Source: Termitomyces sp. T153 (Eukaryota; Basidiomycota; Agaricomycetes; Agaricales; Lyophyllaceae). From it: 62,112 nucleotides of DNA. The stretch lies in the NCBI GenBank assembly GCA_018296165.2, contig JACKQL020000193.1:1-62112 (forward strand), read 5' to 3'. Under the pieces are notes generated by a model. That model had not been told where the DNA came from. It made no database searches and worked only from the letters and a program-made list of their open reading frames with translations. Position 1 is the first letter of the stretch; each line of letters starts with the position of its first letter. Of the stretch, positions 1 to 10,717 are shown piece by piece. The position numbers were made by a program, and so were the translations under genes.

Positions 1-367
1 TCTGCACAGCAGCTAGGCAACAATGGATGTCATCATTTTGGAGCCTGCCTTGAGGGTAACTTAAGAGCAAGATTCTGCTAGAAACCCATGCACAAGCCCT
101 CTGTTGCTTGTGTTTTGTACCTGCAGCCTTTGAAGATCCTTCAACTCCACCTCCATCCCAACTAACACCAGCTCTGCATAACCTTGTTGACAACCTCAGT
201 GCTGCTAGAAACTCCTTCCTTATTAACAAAATTGATGATCATGTTCTCAGTTTCCTTAGTGCTCCTCTCTAACTATTCACACCTCTTGATTCTCCCAATT
301 TCTTCTCTGAGCTTTATTAACTCCCATTGTCACTATTCCCCTTCCCACATCTATTCCAACAATTGCA
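1..367. other. Unassigned left edge
   Basis: No gene is recognised here. The stretch is pyrimidine-rich and leads directly into the gag-like frame that starts at about 368, so it may be the leader or N-terminal part of that element. It carries some CTGCTAG and GTTGACAA words resembling the motif common further right. No LTR end could be placed. Confidence 0.3.
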
Positions 368-1287
368 ATGGCCAATGACAAATGTTTGGTCTGTTGTATA
401 CATATGCTGCTGTGCAATGACTCTACCACCTCTAAGTGGGGTGAGTCCCATCCTGGCAAGCCAGCAGAGTACTTCCACAAACTTGAATACCTCTTTGGTG
501 ACTGTGGCAGTACTAATGAAACCCAGAAAAAGGAATATGCAGCTTGCTACATTTCTTATGATATGGCAGAAACCTGGCATGGCATTGCAGAATTGAGTGA
601 CCTGTTTACTTACTCCTTGGTGCTGCAGCTGCTCATTGCTATATACATAGCAAATGGAAGGCTGCAGTAATGAAGCTGTACTCTGGTGCTGATAAAATGG
701 CATGATACACCCTTGGTGACCTCAAACAGCTGATAACACAGACATTCTCTAGCAGCCTCTCTATTTTTGGCAGGTTTTTGGATTACTATCACAACTTCCA
801 GCATATTACTAGATGGCTTCTGGCTCATTGTAAACTCTATAGGAATGAAGAATGTCACCTTTTCCAGCAGGGTATTCAAATGTTGCTCTGGTCTAAAATC
901 ATCTGCCATCTCAAGATCACTATGCCCAATCACCACTCTGATGACTCCTACAAAGTTGAGAGCCATCTTTAAGGATGCCAGATGGGTTTTAAAGGGTACT
1001 AACACTGTCACTAGCACTTCATAATCTGTTGCTAGTGCTTCAGCTGCCAAATCTGATCTTCTACCTGCTGCCTCTATTACTACACCTGCCCCCATTGTTA
1101 AGCCTGAACCTACCAAGCATGCTGCCACCACTGCTATCATTAGCACCCTTGAACATTTGGAGTATTGGTGCTGCTAACTGTCCTTATGCTTTTTCTGATG
1201 AGTGTGACTTCTGTGGTAAATCTGGTCACACCATGGTCCATGGTTACTGTTTCCAGCTCAAACTGTACATTGATGATGTTTGTTGCT
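368..1287 (+). pseudogene. Decayed retrotransposon gag-like gene with zinc knuckle
   Basis: Pieces of one gag-like protein are spread over different frames. At 368-670 the peptide includes PAEYFHKLEYLFGDCG and a following Trp-containing helix. From about 706 to 972 the peptide YTLGDLKQLITQTF continues into a helical stretch. At 1203-1250 there is a Cys/His knuckle, C-x2-C-x4-H-x6-C (CDFCGKSGHTMVHGYC). This order, helical capsid-like domain then knuckle, is typical of fungal LTR-retrotransposon Gag proteins that bind element RNA. Stops and frameshifts occur between the pieces, so no intact product is possible. No protease or reverse transcriptase follows directly. The parent element is not identified; a connection with the S elements or with RA/RB is possible because they share the TAGCAAC motif. 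Confidence 0.5.
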
Positions 1288-1851
1288 GCCTAGCTGCCAT
1301 GCAAAGGACACAACAACTAGTGGTTTTACAAGTAGAGTACAAATGGACTATAAAGTTGATGGTTGCAAGTCAAGCAAGGTCCCAGAAAGCCCACTAGATA
1401 CAAGTAGTACTAGGTTGCTAGTGCAAGGGTGGTAGAGAACTGATAGCAAAAGGGAGAGGGGGAAACTCATGGTTAAACTCAACTAGAGTGGAACTGAGGT
1501 TGCCAGACAGAGGTTGCTAGCAAAGCTGACAAAAGAAGCACTCCAAATAGCAAAGGGGACATTAACAAAAAAGAACAATAACAAAACAAAACTAGCCATA
1601 GGTAGTAGCACTAAATGAGGACTTAGCAAAATGGTACTCTAAGGTGGTAGTAGCAAAACAAAATGGTGAGGTGGCTACTCAACAGAGATAGTGCTATAGT
1701 GAAAGACAAAGCTTCAAAGTTGCAAGACTTAGCTCTGAAGTCTGGGACTAATAACAGTGTGATATTCTTCAATTGAGTATAGAAAACATGATAGTATTGA
1801 TAGTAGATGAAATTAATGGAACAAAAAGGAGCCAATGATGGGGCATTGGTT
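1288..1851. other. Non-coding stretch rich in TAGCAA/TTGCTA words
   Basis: No gene is seen. The sequence is A/G-rich on the plus strand and contains scattered TAGCAA, TTGCTAG and GTAGTAGCA words. It joins the gag-like remnant to repeat RA. Confidence 0.4.
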
Positions 1852-3035
1852 GCTAGCAACATATGCAAGTCAGGAGGAATGCCATGTGGAAGTAAGTAAC
1901 CCAAAAGGTAGCTAAATTTGACACATGGAATGACAGTCAGTATGTTAGTTGCTAAGATGTTGCATAGTGAGGAAATAAAACTAAATCAAGAAATAAGGAA
2001 ACTGTGTCAATACCAAAAAAGAGAATATTATTAGTAACCTCTCTAGGATGTTGCTGGAGGTTGCTAGTCCTTAGAAATGGAAAGTTGTCTGATGGGCTGA
2101 GAGTCTAGACCACATGTGACAAAGTCATGTGACTGTCATGTCATATAGAAACCAGAAAATCTGGCAGTCAACTACATCATAGGAAAAGACAGAAATTGGT
2201 CCTCAGTGAGAATAGAGTTTTATCATCCTTCCCTGGACTGGAATTTTGACTGTCTCCAGTCAACCATTGAAGTCCCATGATTTGCTAGATGGTCCATGCA
2301 CCAAATTTGCAAATTTAAATAGTCTTGGTGTTAGCATCAAACTTTGTCAAATCCCTCATCACCTTTCACTTGTTTGGTCTGACCATGCCCTACTTAACCC
2401 ATATGTCTTCCACTCCCACCTGCACTCTAGAAGCCACCAAACTAATTGTCAAGGCACACATTTTTAGCAATTGTCAACCAAATCCTGGTGCTAGCATGTC
2501 CTACAATAGCAACACATCCTGAGAAGGCCATTGTGGCCATTATGAAGACTTGTCTTGGTTGGTTCACAATGGTGAGTAGCAATGTGGCATGGCTGGAGGC
2601 TGAGGCAGTTGGCAAGGAGTGCTGGGACTTGTTTGTGCAGTCTGCTAGCAAACCATGGGTGGCTCCCTTTGCCAAACACTTCATGAGTTGCTCCTTTTCC
2701 TATCTTCTGCTTTACTGATCAAGTTGCTAGGGTCCAACTTTGGAGTTGGATTATGTGATGGAGAACTTGTTTGAGCCTGAAATGATGGTAAGTTACTTGA
2801 GGTGTTGCTAGGAGCTGGTAACATTGCTAAGTCTGTCCAAGCTTGTGGAGGACTTGATGCCTGATGATCTCTTTTTCTTTCAGCACCACCCTTGTGATTA
2901 CATAGCCACTAGTGGGTCAGGAGTTGGCAAGCAGGTTGGCTTTGTGCTGGAGGGCAGTGATTAAGAGGCAGAAGAACAAGGTGGCAATGTTGCTAGGGCC
3001 TGGTGCCAAGGCAGGCAAGGAGCTCAGAACAGGAG
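1852..3035 (+). repeat. Repeat RA: diverged gene-like repeat with a conserved intron
   Basis: This stretch aligns by eye, in the same orientation, with RB at 33640-35026. Shared landmarks in order are GGTTGCTAGCAA, a GGAATGACAG block, a GACAAAGTCATGT block, a TCTCCAGTCAA block and a gene-like segment. In the gene-like part (2519-2787) the peptide around EKAIVAIMKTCLGWF and AVGKECWDLF matches the RB peptide around EHRMAIFFTLFLHWF and AVERECCKLY. The exon ends in LDYVMENLFEPEMM before a GTAAGT donor. The protein family is not recognised. The copy contains stops, and its right edge is a fragment of a Gypsy-2 LTR. Confidence 0.6.
2788..2883 (+). other. Intron in RA (phase 0, 96 bp)
   Basis: It has a GTAAGT donor and a pyrimidine-rich TTTCTTTCAG acceptor. 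The flanking codons match those at the RB intron (LDYVMENLF.. before, HHPC after; RB has LDYEMEDLF.. and HAPC). The homologous position and near-equal length in both copies support a real ancestral intron. Confidence 0.65.
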
Positions 3036-3063
3036 TGTGAAGGTGACCTCTGGAGGCTGTGGC
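3036..3063 (-). repeat. Fragment of a Gypsy-2 LTR
   Basis: It begins TGTGAAGGTGACC and matches the reverse complement of the 3' end of the Gypsy-2 LTR at 35438-35465. It is cut off at 3063 by the E0 LTR, so E0 appears to have inserted into this older LTR. The last five bases (GTGGC) would be E0's left target site. Confidence 0.55.
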
Positions 3064-4031
3064 TGTCAGGTTCTGCTGACAATGGGGGCTCAGCTACACT
3101 GGTGAATCCTTATTAGGCAGATGCAATGTCCTGTGCTTATAACCTCATGTCTGGAGTTGGCATGGAGTGGAGAGACTTGTGAGAAGAAGCTGGGGAAAGC
3201 GGTCCGAGCAAGTCTGGAGTGGTCTGGACAAGTCTAAGTCCAAATATATTAACGTTGGGCTTGGGCAGGCATCAGAGACAAGCACGTAAATAGATTGCGG
3301 GGTAGACGGAGGCTTTGCTAGGGATGGAGGCAGAGCCAGAGTTCAACAGGGGGATTGATCAAGACTTGATGGGTTCAGGCTGAGCAAAGAGCAAGGTCCA
3401 GGGTTGTCATAAGAATGTTTGGGGTTCATAGCACGTGCACAGAGTTCATACTGATGTCAGTGATGAAAGGAACTTAGAGAAACAAAGGAAATATGTACAG
3501 TCAAGACGAGATGGAGACAAGGCAAGACAGGATGGAGAAAAGAGATAGATTTGAGACTAAAAATAGAAACAGAGACAAGAAAAAACATGAGACATAGGAA
3601 ACCAGTAAATGCAATATCAAGACTAAAGTTCCAGGAGTTACTCTATGACTTATATAACAACTACTGGGTGGCTCTGGAGGACAGTAGATATGGTGGCGGG
3701 GCTTGACAGAGTTGTGCAGAGTCAACGGGTGTCAGGTGCAATCATGGGACAGGCTGCAATGACATTCTGATGGGATCAGCTGAGAATGTGGGCTGCTCTG
3801 GGGTCATTGGAGTGCTCCAGAGCAGGTTGGGAGAATTAGGGTGGAGAGTCAGGGGTGTGTGACATGGTCAGGAATGGTGGGGAAGTCTCAGGAGCTCAGG
3901 GGAAGTCAGGGGAGGTATTAACAGCTGCAGAGAAGGTGTCAGAGTTGATCAGGGAGCTGTTGGAGTTTGCCAAAGAAGTGTCAGAGTTACCTGGAGTGGG
4001 CATGGAGGGTAGACAAGGGTTTGGGGAGTTT
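3064..4031 (-). repeat. E0 3' LTR, main part (Gypsy-1 family, minus strand)
   Basis: It starts TGTCAGGTTCTGCTGAC, the reverse complement of the end of plus-strand Gypsy-1 LTRs. It follows the same sequence as the solo LTR at 16223-17170. The final ~60 bp of the LTR are missing here and reappear at 26914-26972, because E1 inserted at AGTTT. The LTR has the family's TGTCA...TGACA inverted termini. Confidence 0.8.
4027..4031. other. Left TSD of E1 (AGTTT)
   Basis: AGTTT directly precedes the E1 5' LTR and recurs at 26909-26913 directly after the E1 3' LTR. In the uninterrupted solo LTR the same place reads GGGGAGTTTGGCG, so the two halves join perfectly. Confidence 0.85.
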
Positions 4032-5181
4032 TGTCATGACCCATTCCTTGGACCCCCGTACATTGCTCAACAAACCCCCATCCTCCCAAAACCTCCCCTG
4101 ACACTCCGTCGAACTTCCCCAGCACTCTGCACCTACTCTGGCTAACTCTGACGCATCCTTAGCTAACCCCGATGCATTCTTGGCTAACTCCAATGGCCCC
4201 CTGGCCAACTCTGGCATCTTCTCTGCAGCCACTGGCACCTCTCCTGGATCTCCTGAGCCTCTAGGACCACTCCCCTGCTGTGCCTGACCCCTTTACACAT
4301 CATTGACTCGACACCCTGGTTCCTCCGACTTATCTTGGAGTATCATGACGACCTCAGAATGGCCCACATCAACAATTGATCCCATCAACATATCAATGTG
4401 GCCCGTCCTCTGGTAGTAACTGATACCCATCAACTCCATCAAGCTCCACCAAGCCCTGCCACTACAGCCGACGTTCCTGGAGCTCTCCAGTAGCCAGTAT
4501 ATAAGACATAGAGTAGCTCTTCATACTCTAGTCTTGAGATTACCTGCCTTACCTGATGTGTTTCTGATTGTTTCTTCTCGTGTTTCGTGTTCCGTGTCTT
4601 ATTTTCCTTATTCTCAGTCTCCCAGTCTTGTCTCTATTCCATTATCATTTTGTTATTGTTCCATATCTCTGCCTAAATCTATTCTTGTCCTCATCTTGTC
4701 TCTGTCTCATTTCATTTGACTCCATCTCATCTCATTTGATTCCATCTATTGTGTTCAAGTCCTCTCAACTATAACACCCTCACAAACTCCACGATTATGA
4801 TTACAAACCTCCAACACTCCTTCACCAACTCTAAACCTTGCTACACACTTGGCTCCAAACCTTATCAATCCCTGTTGATCCCCCATCAGAACTCCGGCTC
4901 CACTCCTGTCATTTACATAGCCTCCGCCTCCTCCACACCTGCAATACTCACATATGGACTTATGCCTGAACCCCGCCAAGCCTGTCCCCCTTCTCTGCAA
5001 CTCATCCTCTACTCCTCCAGACCTCCCCAGACTTGCTCAGATCAATTTCCACTAACTATCCTCACAAGCCTCCAGTGTTTGGAACACCTCCAAGTGCCCA
5101 GTTGTCAGTGCAGGGAATCACATCCACCTAGTAAGGACTCGCCCAGTATAGCTGAGCCCCCATGGTTAGCAGAACCTGACA
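4032..5181 (+). repeat. E1 5' LTR (1150 bp)
   Basis: It begins TGTCATGAC and ends CAGAACCTGACA, giving 5-bp inverted termini. It is collinear with the E1 3' LTR (1177 bp). It belongs to a longer LTR subfamily than E2 (956 bp). TATATAAG at 4498-4505 is the likely promoter, followed by a T/C-rich stretch. Confidence 0.8.
4498..4505 (+). promoter_or_regulatory. TATA box in E1 5' LTR
   Basis: TATATAAG lies at the same LTR position as TATATAA at 9099-9105 and 22042-22048 in the E2 LTRs. In LTR retrotransposons this position drives the genomic RNA. Confidence 0.5.
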
Positions 5182-6731
5182 TAATCTCAAGACTATACCT
5201 TACCTTGTTTGTGATGTCCACACGTGCCCCACACACACATTTGCCAAACAATTCTGATGTCTATGGTCAATCTGTGCCTAGAAACTCTTATGATTCATAC
5301 AGCCCTGCGCAATTTGCCAAGGCACACTGAGTCACAGATTTGACACCAAACGTCCCTTCCACTCTGGTTACACCCATACAACGACTCTCTCTATGGACAC
5401 CCTCCCCAACCCATGCCCAACCCTACACCACTCCTGCAAACCACTCCCCACCCTTCCCATACCTTCTCTGCCAGCTCCACTTCCCCACAAAGACCAAACC
5501 TGGCATCACCAAGGCTTCACCCAGAACCCCAGTGACAATTCGGTCCATTGCTCAACAACTTCTCCAACACTGCACAACAGATCATCTGACTTTCACCCAC
5601 AACCCTCCCCAAGAAAGACCACCCTCCAAGCTAGTCCCACTGTTGATTGGAATCAAGCTCGACCCAGCAGCCCCACCCACAATAACGCAAGATTCCAAGA
5701 CTGATGCTATGCCTCAAATTATAGAAATCCCTTCTGGGATCAGTTAGGACTCCCTGGCTGACTTGGCCGTCACTTCCACCCAACAAATAAAAGGAGCCCG
5801 ATGCCTCTGACCTGACCCCAACAACTCTGGAACAAGACCAAGGAATCCCCAAGCTTCTAGGTGGTCAAGAAAGGAAGGGATATGCACCTCTGCCCCAACC
5901 CTCAAAGCACAACCCCAAAATTAACAAGGAGAACCATGGCACCCCAACTCTCAATAAGGAACAACTCCGGAGTCCCGCCCACTACTTTGACACCCCCCCA
6001 TTTGATCCGGAACCTCTGAAATTGAAGATCCTTGATGCCAACCCTCCTCGCACACCACCATCAGATGTGGACCCCGCCATCAGACTATGCCACCTCCCAC
6101 AACAAGAACCCCCAGCATAGGAGTTGCCCCACCAGAACAAACTATAGGAAAGATGGCCCTATACAAAGTAGTTCCCCGGGTACTCTAAATTCGCTGACAT
6201 GTTCATATAAGAGAGGGAGAAGCCCCACTATCATCCCAGAGACCATCGATCAACCCACTCAAATGTTCTGACAACCTAAAGAGCATACACTCCGACCTCC
6301 TTGAAGGACTTCCTCGCCAGGATCAATGACCCAAATAACCCTGTGCTGACTCGAAGCTGCCCTGATCCACCCCTGTGACCTACTCCAAACCCTTCCATGC
6401 AACTCTAGACCCTAGCAACACAACTCCGGGGCCCCCACTTCTACTCAACAATGATGCCCCTGTAGCTCCTACTCCACAAGCATAAATCACTGACCACCAG
6501 CCCCATACAACCCCACTTCTATGCCAAAAGATGTCTATCAAGCAGGGACCACACCAACAGAGTACCCAAAAACAAACCCCATGCAAAGTAATCTCTCCAG
6601 AGTATCCTAAAGTTGCTGATGCCTTTCCCAAGAAGCAAGCAGTGCTTTTCCCCATTGCCACCCACCTCAAATCAACATCTAAAACTGGCAAACTTGTCAC
6701 ATGCCACAATCCTGCCCTTGGAGTCCCAGCC
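5182..6731 (+). pseudogene. E1 5' internal remnant (leader and degenerate pol scraps)
   Basis: The first ~140 bp (TAATCTCAAGAC onward, including GATGTCTATGG) match the leader of E2 at 10640-10730. The start resembles a decayed TGGTATCAGAGC-type primer-binding site, but this is inference. The rest is C-rich with no domain. The exceptions are two weak versions of the linker before reverse transcriptase: about 6150-6240 (peptide PGYSKFADMF) and 6585-6650 (peptide EYPKVADAF). The intact-family equivalent is LEYHEFANMF in E2 at 14599-14640. No functional product is possible. Confidence 0.5.
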
Positions 6732-6735
6732 CCGC

Positions 6736-7884
6736 TGATGAGCCCTGGTTATTGCTGAGCACCATTTTTGGCATTTCAAACTTAGCGGCAGCTGACTACT
6801 TTGAATTTGGCACAAGTCACAACACTCAGCACATGGGACCCAGCCTGAGGGTTGGACCGAAGCATGAGACTTTAGCAAGCACAAGACTTTTTGATCACAA
6901 GAAATATCACATGGAGCCTGGAACATGGGCCTGGAACATCAAGGCCTAGATCTTTCTTAGCAACGATTATTAGCGACTTTAGCGACTCTGGCAACAAAAC
7001 AGTGTTCTCTTACTATATACGGATATATTACCAGACACGTACCTTTTTACTATCATTCCCCTTGCCAAACTTACCAACATACTTGAACGCCATCTATGCT
7101 TTAGGTATTGACATCAGACTCACTCTTTTTGGATTCATTTGCATTTATATGCCATAGAGACTTTGCTTATGGTTTTTCACCTAGTTATAGACTGACGCCT
7201 CGCATGGACCATAAACACAGTAACAGACACTATTGCCAGTGGTGACTATTTGCTTACTTTCCCATACTATACTTTGGAAACGTATAAATACTGCCTGTAC
7301 ATAGACACTACCCCATCATAGCAAAATAGAACAGAGAACCCCCGTCAGTGTCAACTAGTTGCTCTCTCTAAGCTTACCAGCTTGAGATTTCACTTTGCTT
7401 CTTTCATTCCTCTATTGCTTTTGACTTTGGCTTAGCAACAAGCCTTCTCAACTTTGACCTCAACCTAGTGTGGTGCCAACTGCAGGTGCCTATTTGTGTT
7501 ATTTCGACTTAGCAACATTAGCAACCACGGCTAGCGACTAGTTCATGTTTGTTCTCTGATTTTAGTCTTCTTATTACCGCCTTTTCCCCTTTTTCCTATC
7601 CTATCCCCTCACTCTTCCTACCTCTGTTAGGGGTACATGTTGTCTTAGCGACATTATTTGTCTTTACCCATTTTCTTTCCTTATTGTCACTAGCGACTTC
7701 AGCTAGCGATAGCGACTTCTTTCGACTTCACTTCACAACACAACTTTTGCTCTAGTTCTCTGGGATGGTTACTGACTTGCCCTCAACTATTAACTTCCTA
7801 CTGCCAGCTATCCTATCTAGTGACTAGTGTTAGGTCTTCCTTTTAGGTTTCCTGCACGGCACTAGGCGGCATAGGAGCACATCA
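6736..7884 (+). mobile_element. S-A: solo LTR-like element, 1149 bp, TSD CCGC/CCAC
   Basis: It begins TGATGAGCCC and ends GAGCACATCA, the same ends as S-B and (inverted) S-C. It is flanked by CCGC (6732-6735) and CCAC (7885-7888), a 4-bp duplication with one CpG-type change. A TATAAATA box lies at 7283-7290, followed by TGTACATAGACACT, as in the other two copies. About ten TAGCGAC/TAGCAAC heptamers occur within it. There is no coding sequence. Length, TG...CA ends, TATA box and short TSD suggest a solo LTR of an LTR retrotransposon whose internal part is not obvious in this window. Confidence 0.75.
7283..7290 (+). promoter_or_regulatory. TATA box of S-A
   Basis: TATAAATA within a block conserved in all three S elements (also 9861-9868, and 18786-18793 on the minus strand). 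Confidence 0.5.
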
Positions 7885-7888
7885 CCAC

Positions 7889-8740
7889 CACCATCCTACT
7901 CCCCTCCCCCAACACAAAATGCTCCCCAAGAAGAGAATAAACTCTGGGACCCTCGAAGTAGCTCCCTCCCAAAATTCACAACACCTCCAGCAAATCCAAC
8001 CACACCTGACAGAGACCAATCCTGAAGCCAAGAATAATGAAGTGGCCCCACTGACTCTGCCCTGATAATCAAGGGACCAATGATGCCCTCCAAAGAAGTG
8101 ACCAACCCCCACCCACATTCACAACAACCTCCAGACCACTCTGGAGCATGAATGAAGAATTGCCCCAACCCCACTGTGACTCCTGAGGAGTCCAAACCAA
8201 TGCTCCCCTGCAACTGACTTCCCCGCTGCCCTCCAACAATTGTGAACGACCATCTCCCCCCAACGCAGCAAATATTTCACACAGAGGGATGATGGCCAGA
8301 CTCACCCAAAACCTTGGAAGGCAGCTAGACCTGCTCCCCTCATCCAAGCTTGGCTCCAGGAGCCATCACCACTCTTATACGACAACTCCGCTGCTCAGTG
8401 GTAACATCCATTGAACATCTACTTGTCGCACTGACACAAACTTAGAGAAAAACCCTCACTCTGGAGCTTCCCCTCCAATTTGCAACACAACCCCGCTAAC
8501 AAGTTAAGACCCAATCCCAACCCCCACATTGACCCTGGACCCCTGGTACTCGCGCTTGGAATGGCAGACCAGCAAAATGTGCCTCGGACCCCTTCCTCAG
8601 CCCTACACCACCCCCAAAGCCAACACAACCAACAAACTCCCCACCGAGCAACCCTCATGTTGACTCCGGACTACTAACTTTTCCCCCAACAAAAGAAACA
8701 CCTACCCCCAGAAGGAACAACCCACAGGACAACAGCTCCC
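7889..8740 (+). pseudogene. E1 internal remnant between S-A and E2
   Basis: C-rich sequence without a continuous frame. Around 8393-8440 the bases GTGGTAACATCC..GAACATCTAC match the E2 integrase N-terminal region at 16013-16050 (peptide IPPEHLHAM). So this part descends from the pol gene of Gypsy-1. Nothing else is recognised. Confidence 0.45.
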
Positions 8741-10639
8741 TGTCACGACCCACTCCCTAGACCCCAACACCACCCCCAGCCCCTCCTAATGCTCCACCAA
8801 ACTCCCCAACCCTTGCCCACCCTCCGCGCCCACTTTGGGCAACTCCAACACTCCCTTGGCAAACCCTGATAGTTCCTTGATCAACTCCGACACCTTCTCC
8901 ACAGCAGTTGATGCATCCCCTGAATTCCCCTGGACTCCTGAGGCTTCCCCCGACCCCAGAATGATCCACTTTCCAACTGATCCCATCAGAATGTCACTGC
9001 AGCCCACTCCAAGATTGCACCCAACAACTGTTGACTCCACACAGTTCCATCAAGCCTGCCACCATATCCTCTGCCCTCCGGAACCACCCAGTAGTAGGTA
9101 TATAAGTTGTAGAGTAACCCCTAGTACTTTAGTCTTGATATTGCATTTACTGGTTTCCTATGTCTTGTCTCTTGTCTCGTCACTGTTTTTATTTTTAGTT
9201 TTGAATCTATCTCTTTTCTCTGTCTTGTCTCACCTCGTCTCGACTGTGTATATTTCCTTTGTCCTCCTAAGTTCCTTTCACCTCCAACATCAGTACAAAC
9301 CCCATGCACATGTTATGACCTGAACATTCTTACAACAACTCCAGTGATGAGCCCCAGTTATTGCTGAGCACTATTTTTTTGGCATTTTGGACTTAGCGGC
9401 AGCTGACTACCTTGAATCTGACACAAGTCACAACACTCAGCACACAAAGACTTTAGTGACCACGAGACTTACCAATCACAAAAAACATCATGTGGAGTCT
9501 GGAACCTGGGCCTAAATCATCAAGGCCTAGACCCTCCCTAGTGATGATTATTAGCGACCCTAGTGACCCTAGCGATGAAATGGTGTTCCCCTTACTATAT
9601 ATGGACAAATTATCAGACGCATACCTTTTATTGTCATTTCTTTTGCCAAGCTTACCAACATACTTGAATGGCGTCTATGCTTCAGGTATTGACATCGGAT
9701 TCGTTACTTTTTGGTTTCATTTGCAATTAGGTGCCGCCAAGACTTTGCCTATGATTTTTCACTTAGTTACAGACTGACACCTCGTATGCACCACCACAGT
9801 GACAGATGCCATTGCTAGTGGTGCCTATTTGTTTACTTTCCCATACTATACTTTGAAACGTATAAATACTGACTGTACATAGACACTCAAAAACAAAGAA
9901 CAATCAGAGCACTGCTACCTTTGAGCCTACCCGCAAGAGATTTCACTTTGCCTCTTTTGCTCTTTTTATTGCCTTTGACCCAGACTTAGCAATAAGTCTC
10001 CTCGACTTCGACCTTGATTTAGTGGGGTGCCAACTGTGGGCGCCTATTCTAGTTAATCCAACTTAACAACGCTAGCGACTACAGCTAGCAACCAATTTAC
10101 CGACTTCTGCTAGTAATAGTGATTCCTATCAACTTCACTCCACAACGTAACTCTCGCTCTAGTTCTCTGGGACGGTTACCAACTCGCCCTCAACTATTAA
10201 CTTCCTACTGCCAGCTACCCTATCTAGTGACTAGTGTTAGGTCCTCTTTTTAGGTTTCCTGCACAGCACTAGGCAGCATAGGAGCACATCACCGGACCCC
10301 GCTCCCCACTTGGCACAGGAACCCATCATGCCTTGGTGATCTGCCATCAAACTCTGGCTCTGCCCCCATCAATCACAAAGCCTCCGCTTACCCTGCATTC
10401 TGTTTGCGCACCTACAAACTTGTTCCGACACTCATTCAGGCCTGATGTCTAATACACTTGGTCTTAGATGTCCCCGCACCACTCCGGACTTGCTCAGACT
10501 GCCCCCCCCCTAGCTCCCTCTCACAAGTCCCTCCCCTCCGCACCCATCCCAGATGCTTGGTTATAAGCACAGGGCATTGCATCTGCCTAGTAAGGATTTG
10601 CCAGTGTAGCTGAGCCCCCATTGTCAGCAGAACCTGACA
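8741..10639 (+). repeat. E2 5' LTR, split by S-B
   Basis: TGTCACGACCC start, AACCTGACA end. Removing S-B and one TSD copy leaves 948 bp, matching the 956-bp 3' LTR. TATATAA lies at 9099-9105. Confidence 0.85.
9345..10291 (+). mobile_element. S-B: solo LTR-like element, 947 bp, TSD CCAG/CCGG
   Basis: It starts TGATGAGCCC and ends GGAGCACATCA. Its flanks are CCAG (9341-9344) and CCGG (10292-10295), a 4-bp duplication differing at one CpG position. It sits in the E2 5' LTR. The E2 3' LTR reads straight through the same place (ACTCCAGACCTCGCTCC at about 22280), which proves the insertion. TATAAATA lies at 9861-9868. It is about 200 bp shorter than S-A through internal deletions. Confidence 0.8.
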
Positions 10640-10717
10640 TAATATCAAGACTCCCCCTTACCCTGTTCTTGATGTCTGCATATAACCCTGTGTACAACCC
10701 CACTGGCTACCTAACTG

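Noticed and set aside
4749..5330. 193-residue plus-strand frame in the E1 LTR
   Set aside because: It lies mostly in the LTR; Pro/Ser/Thr-rich, no domain.
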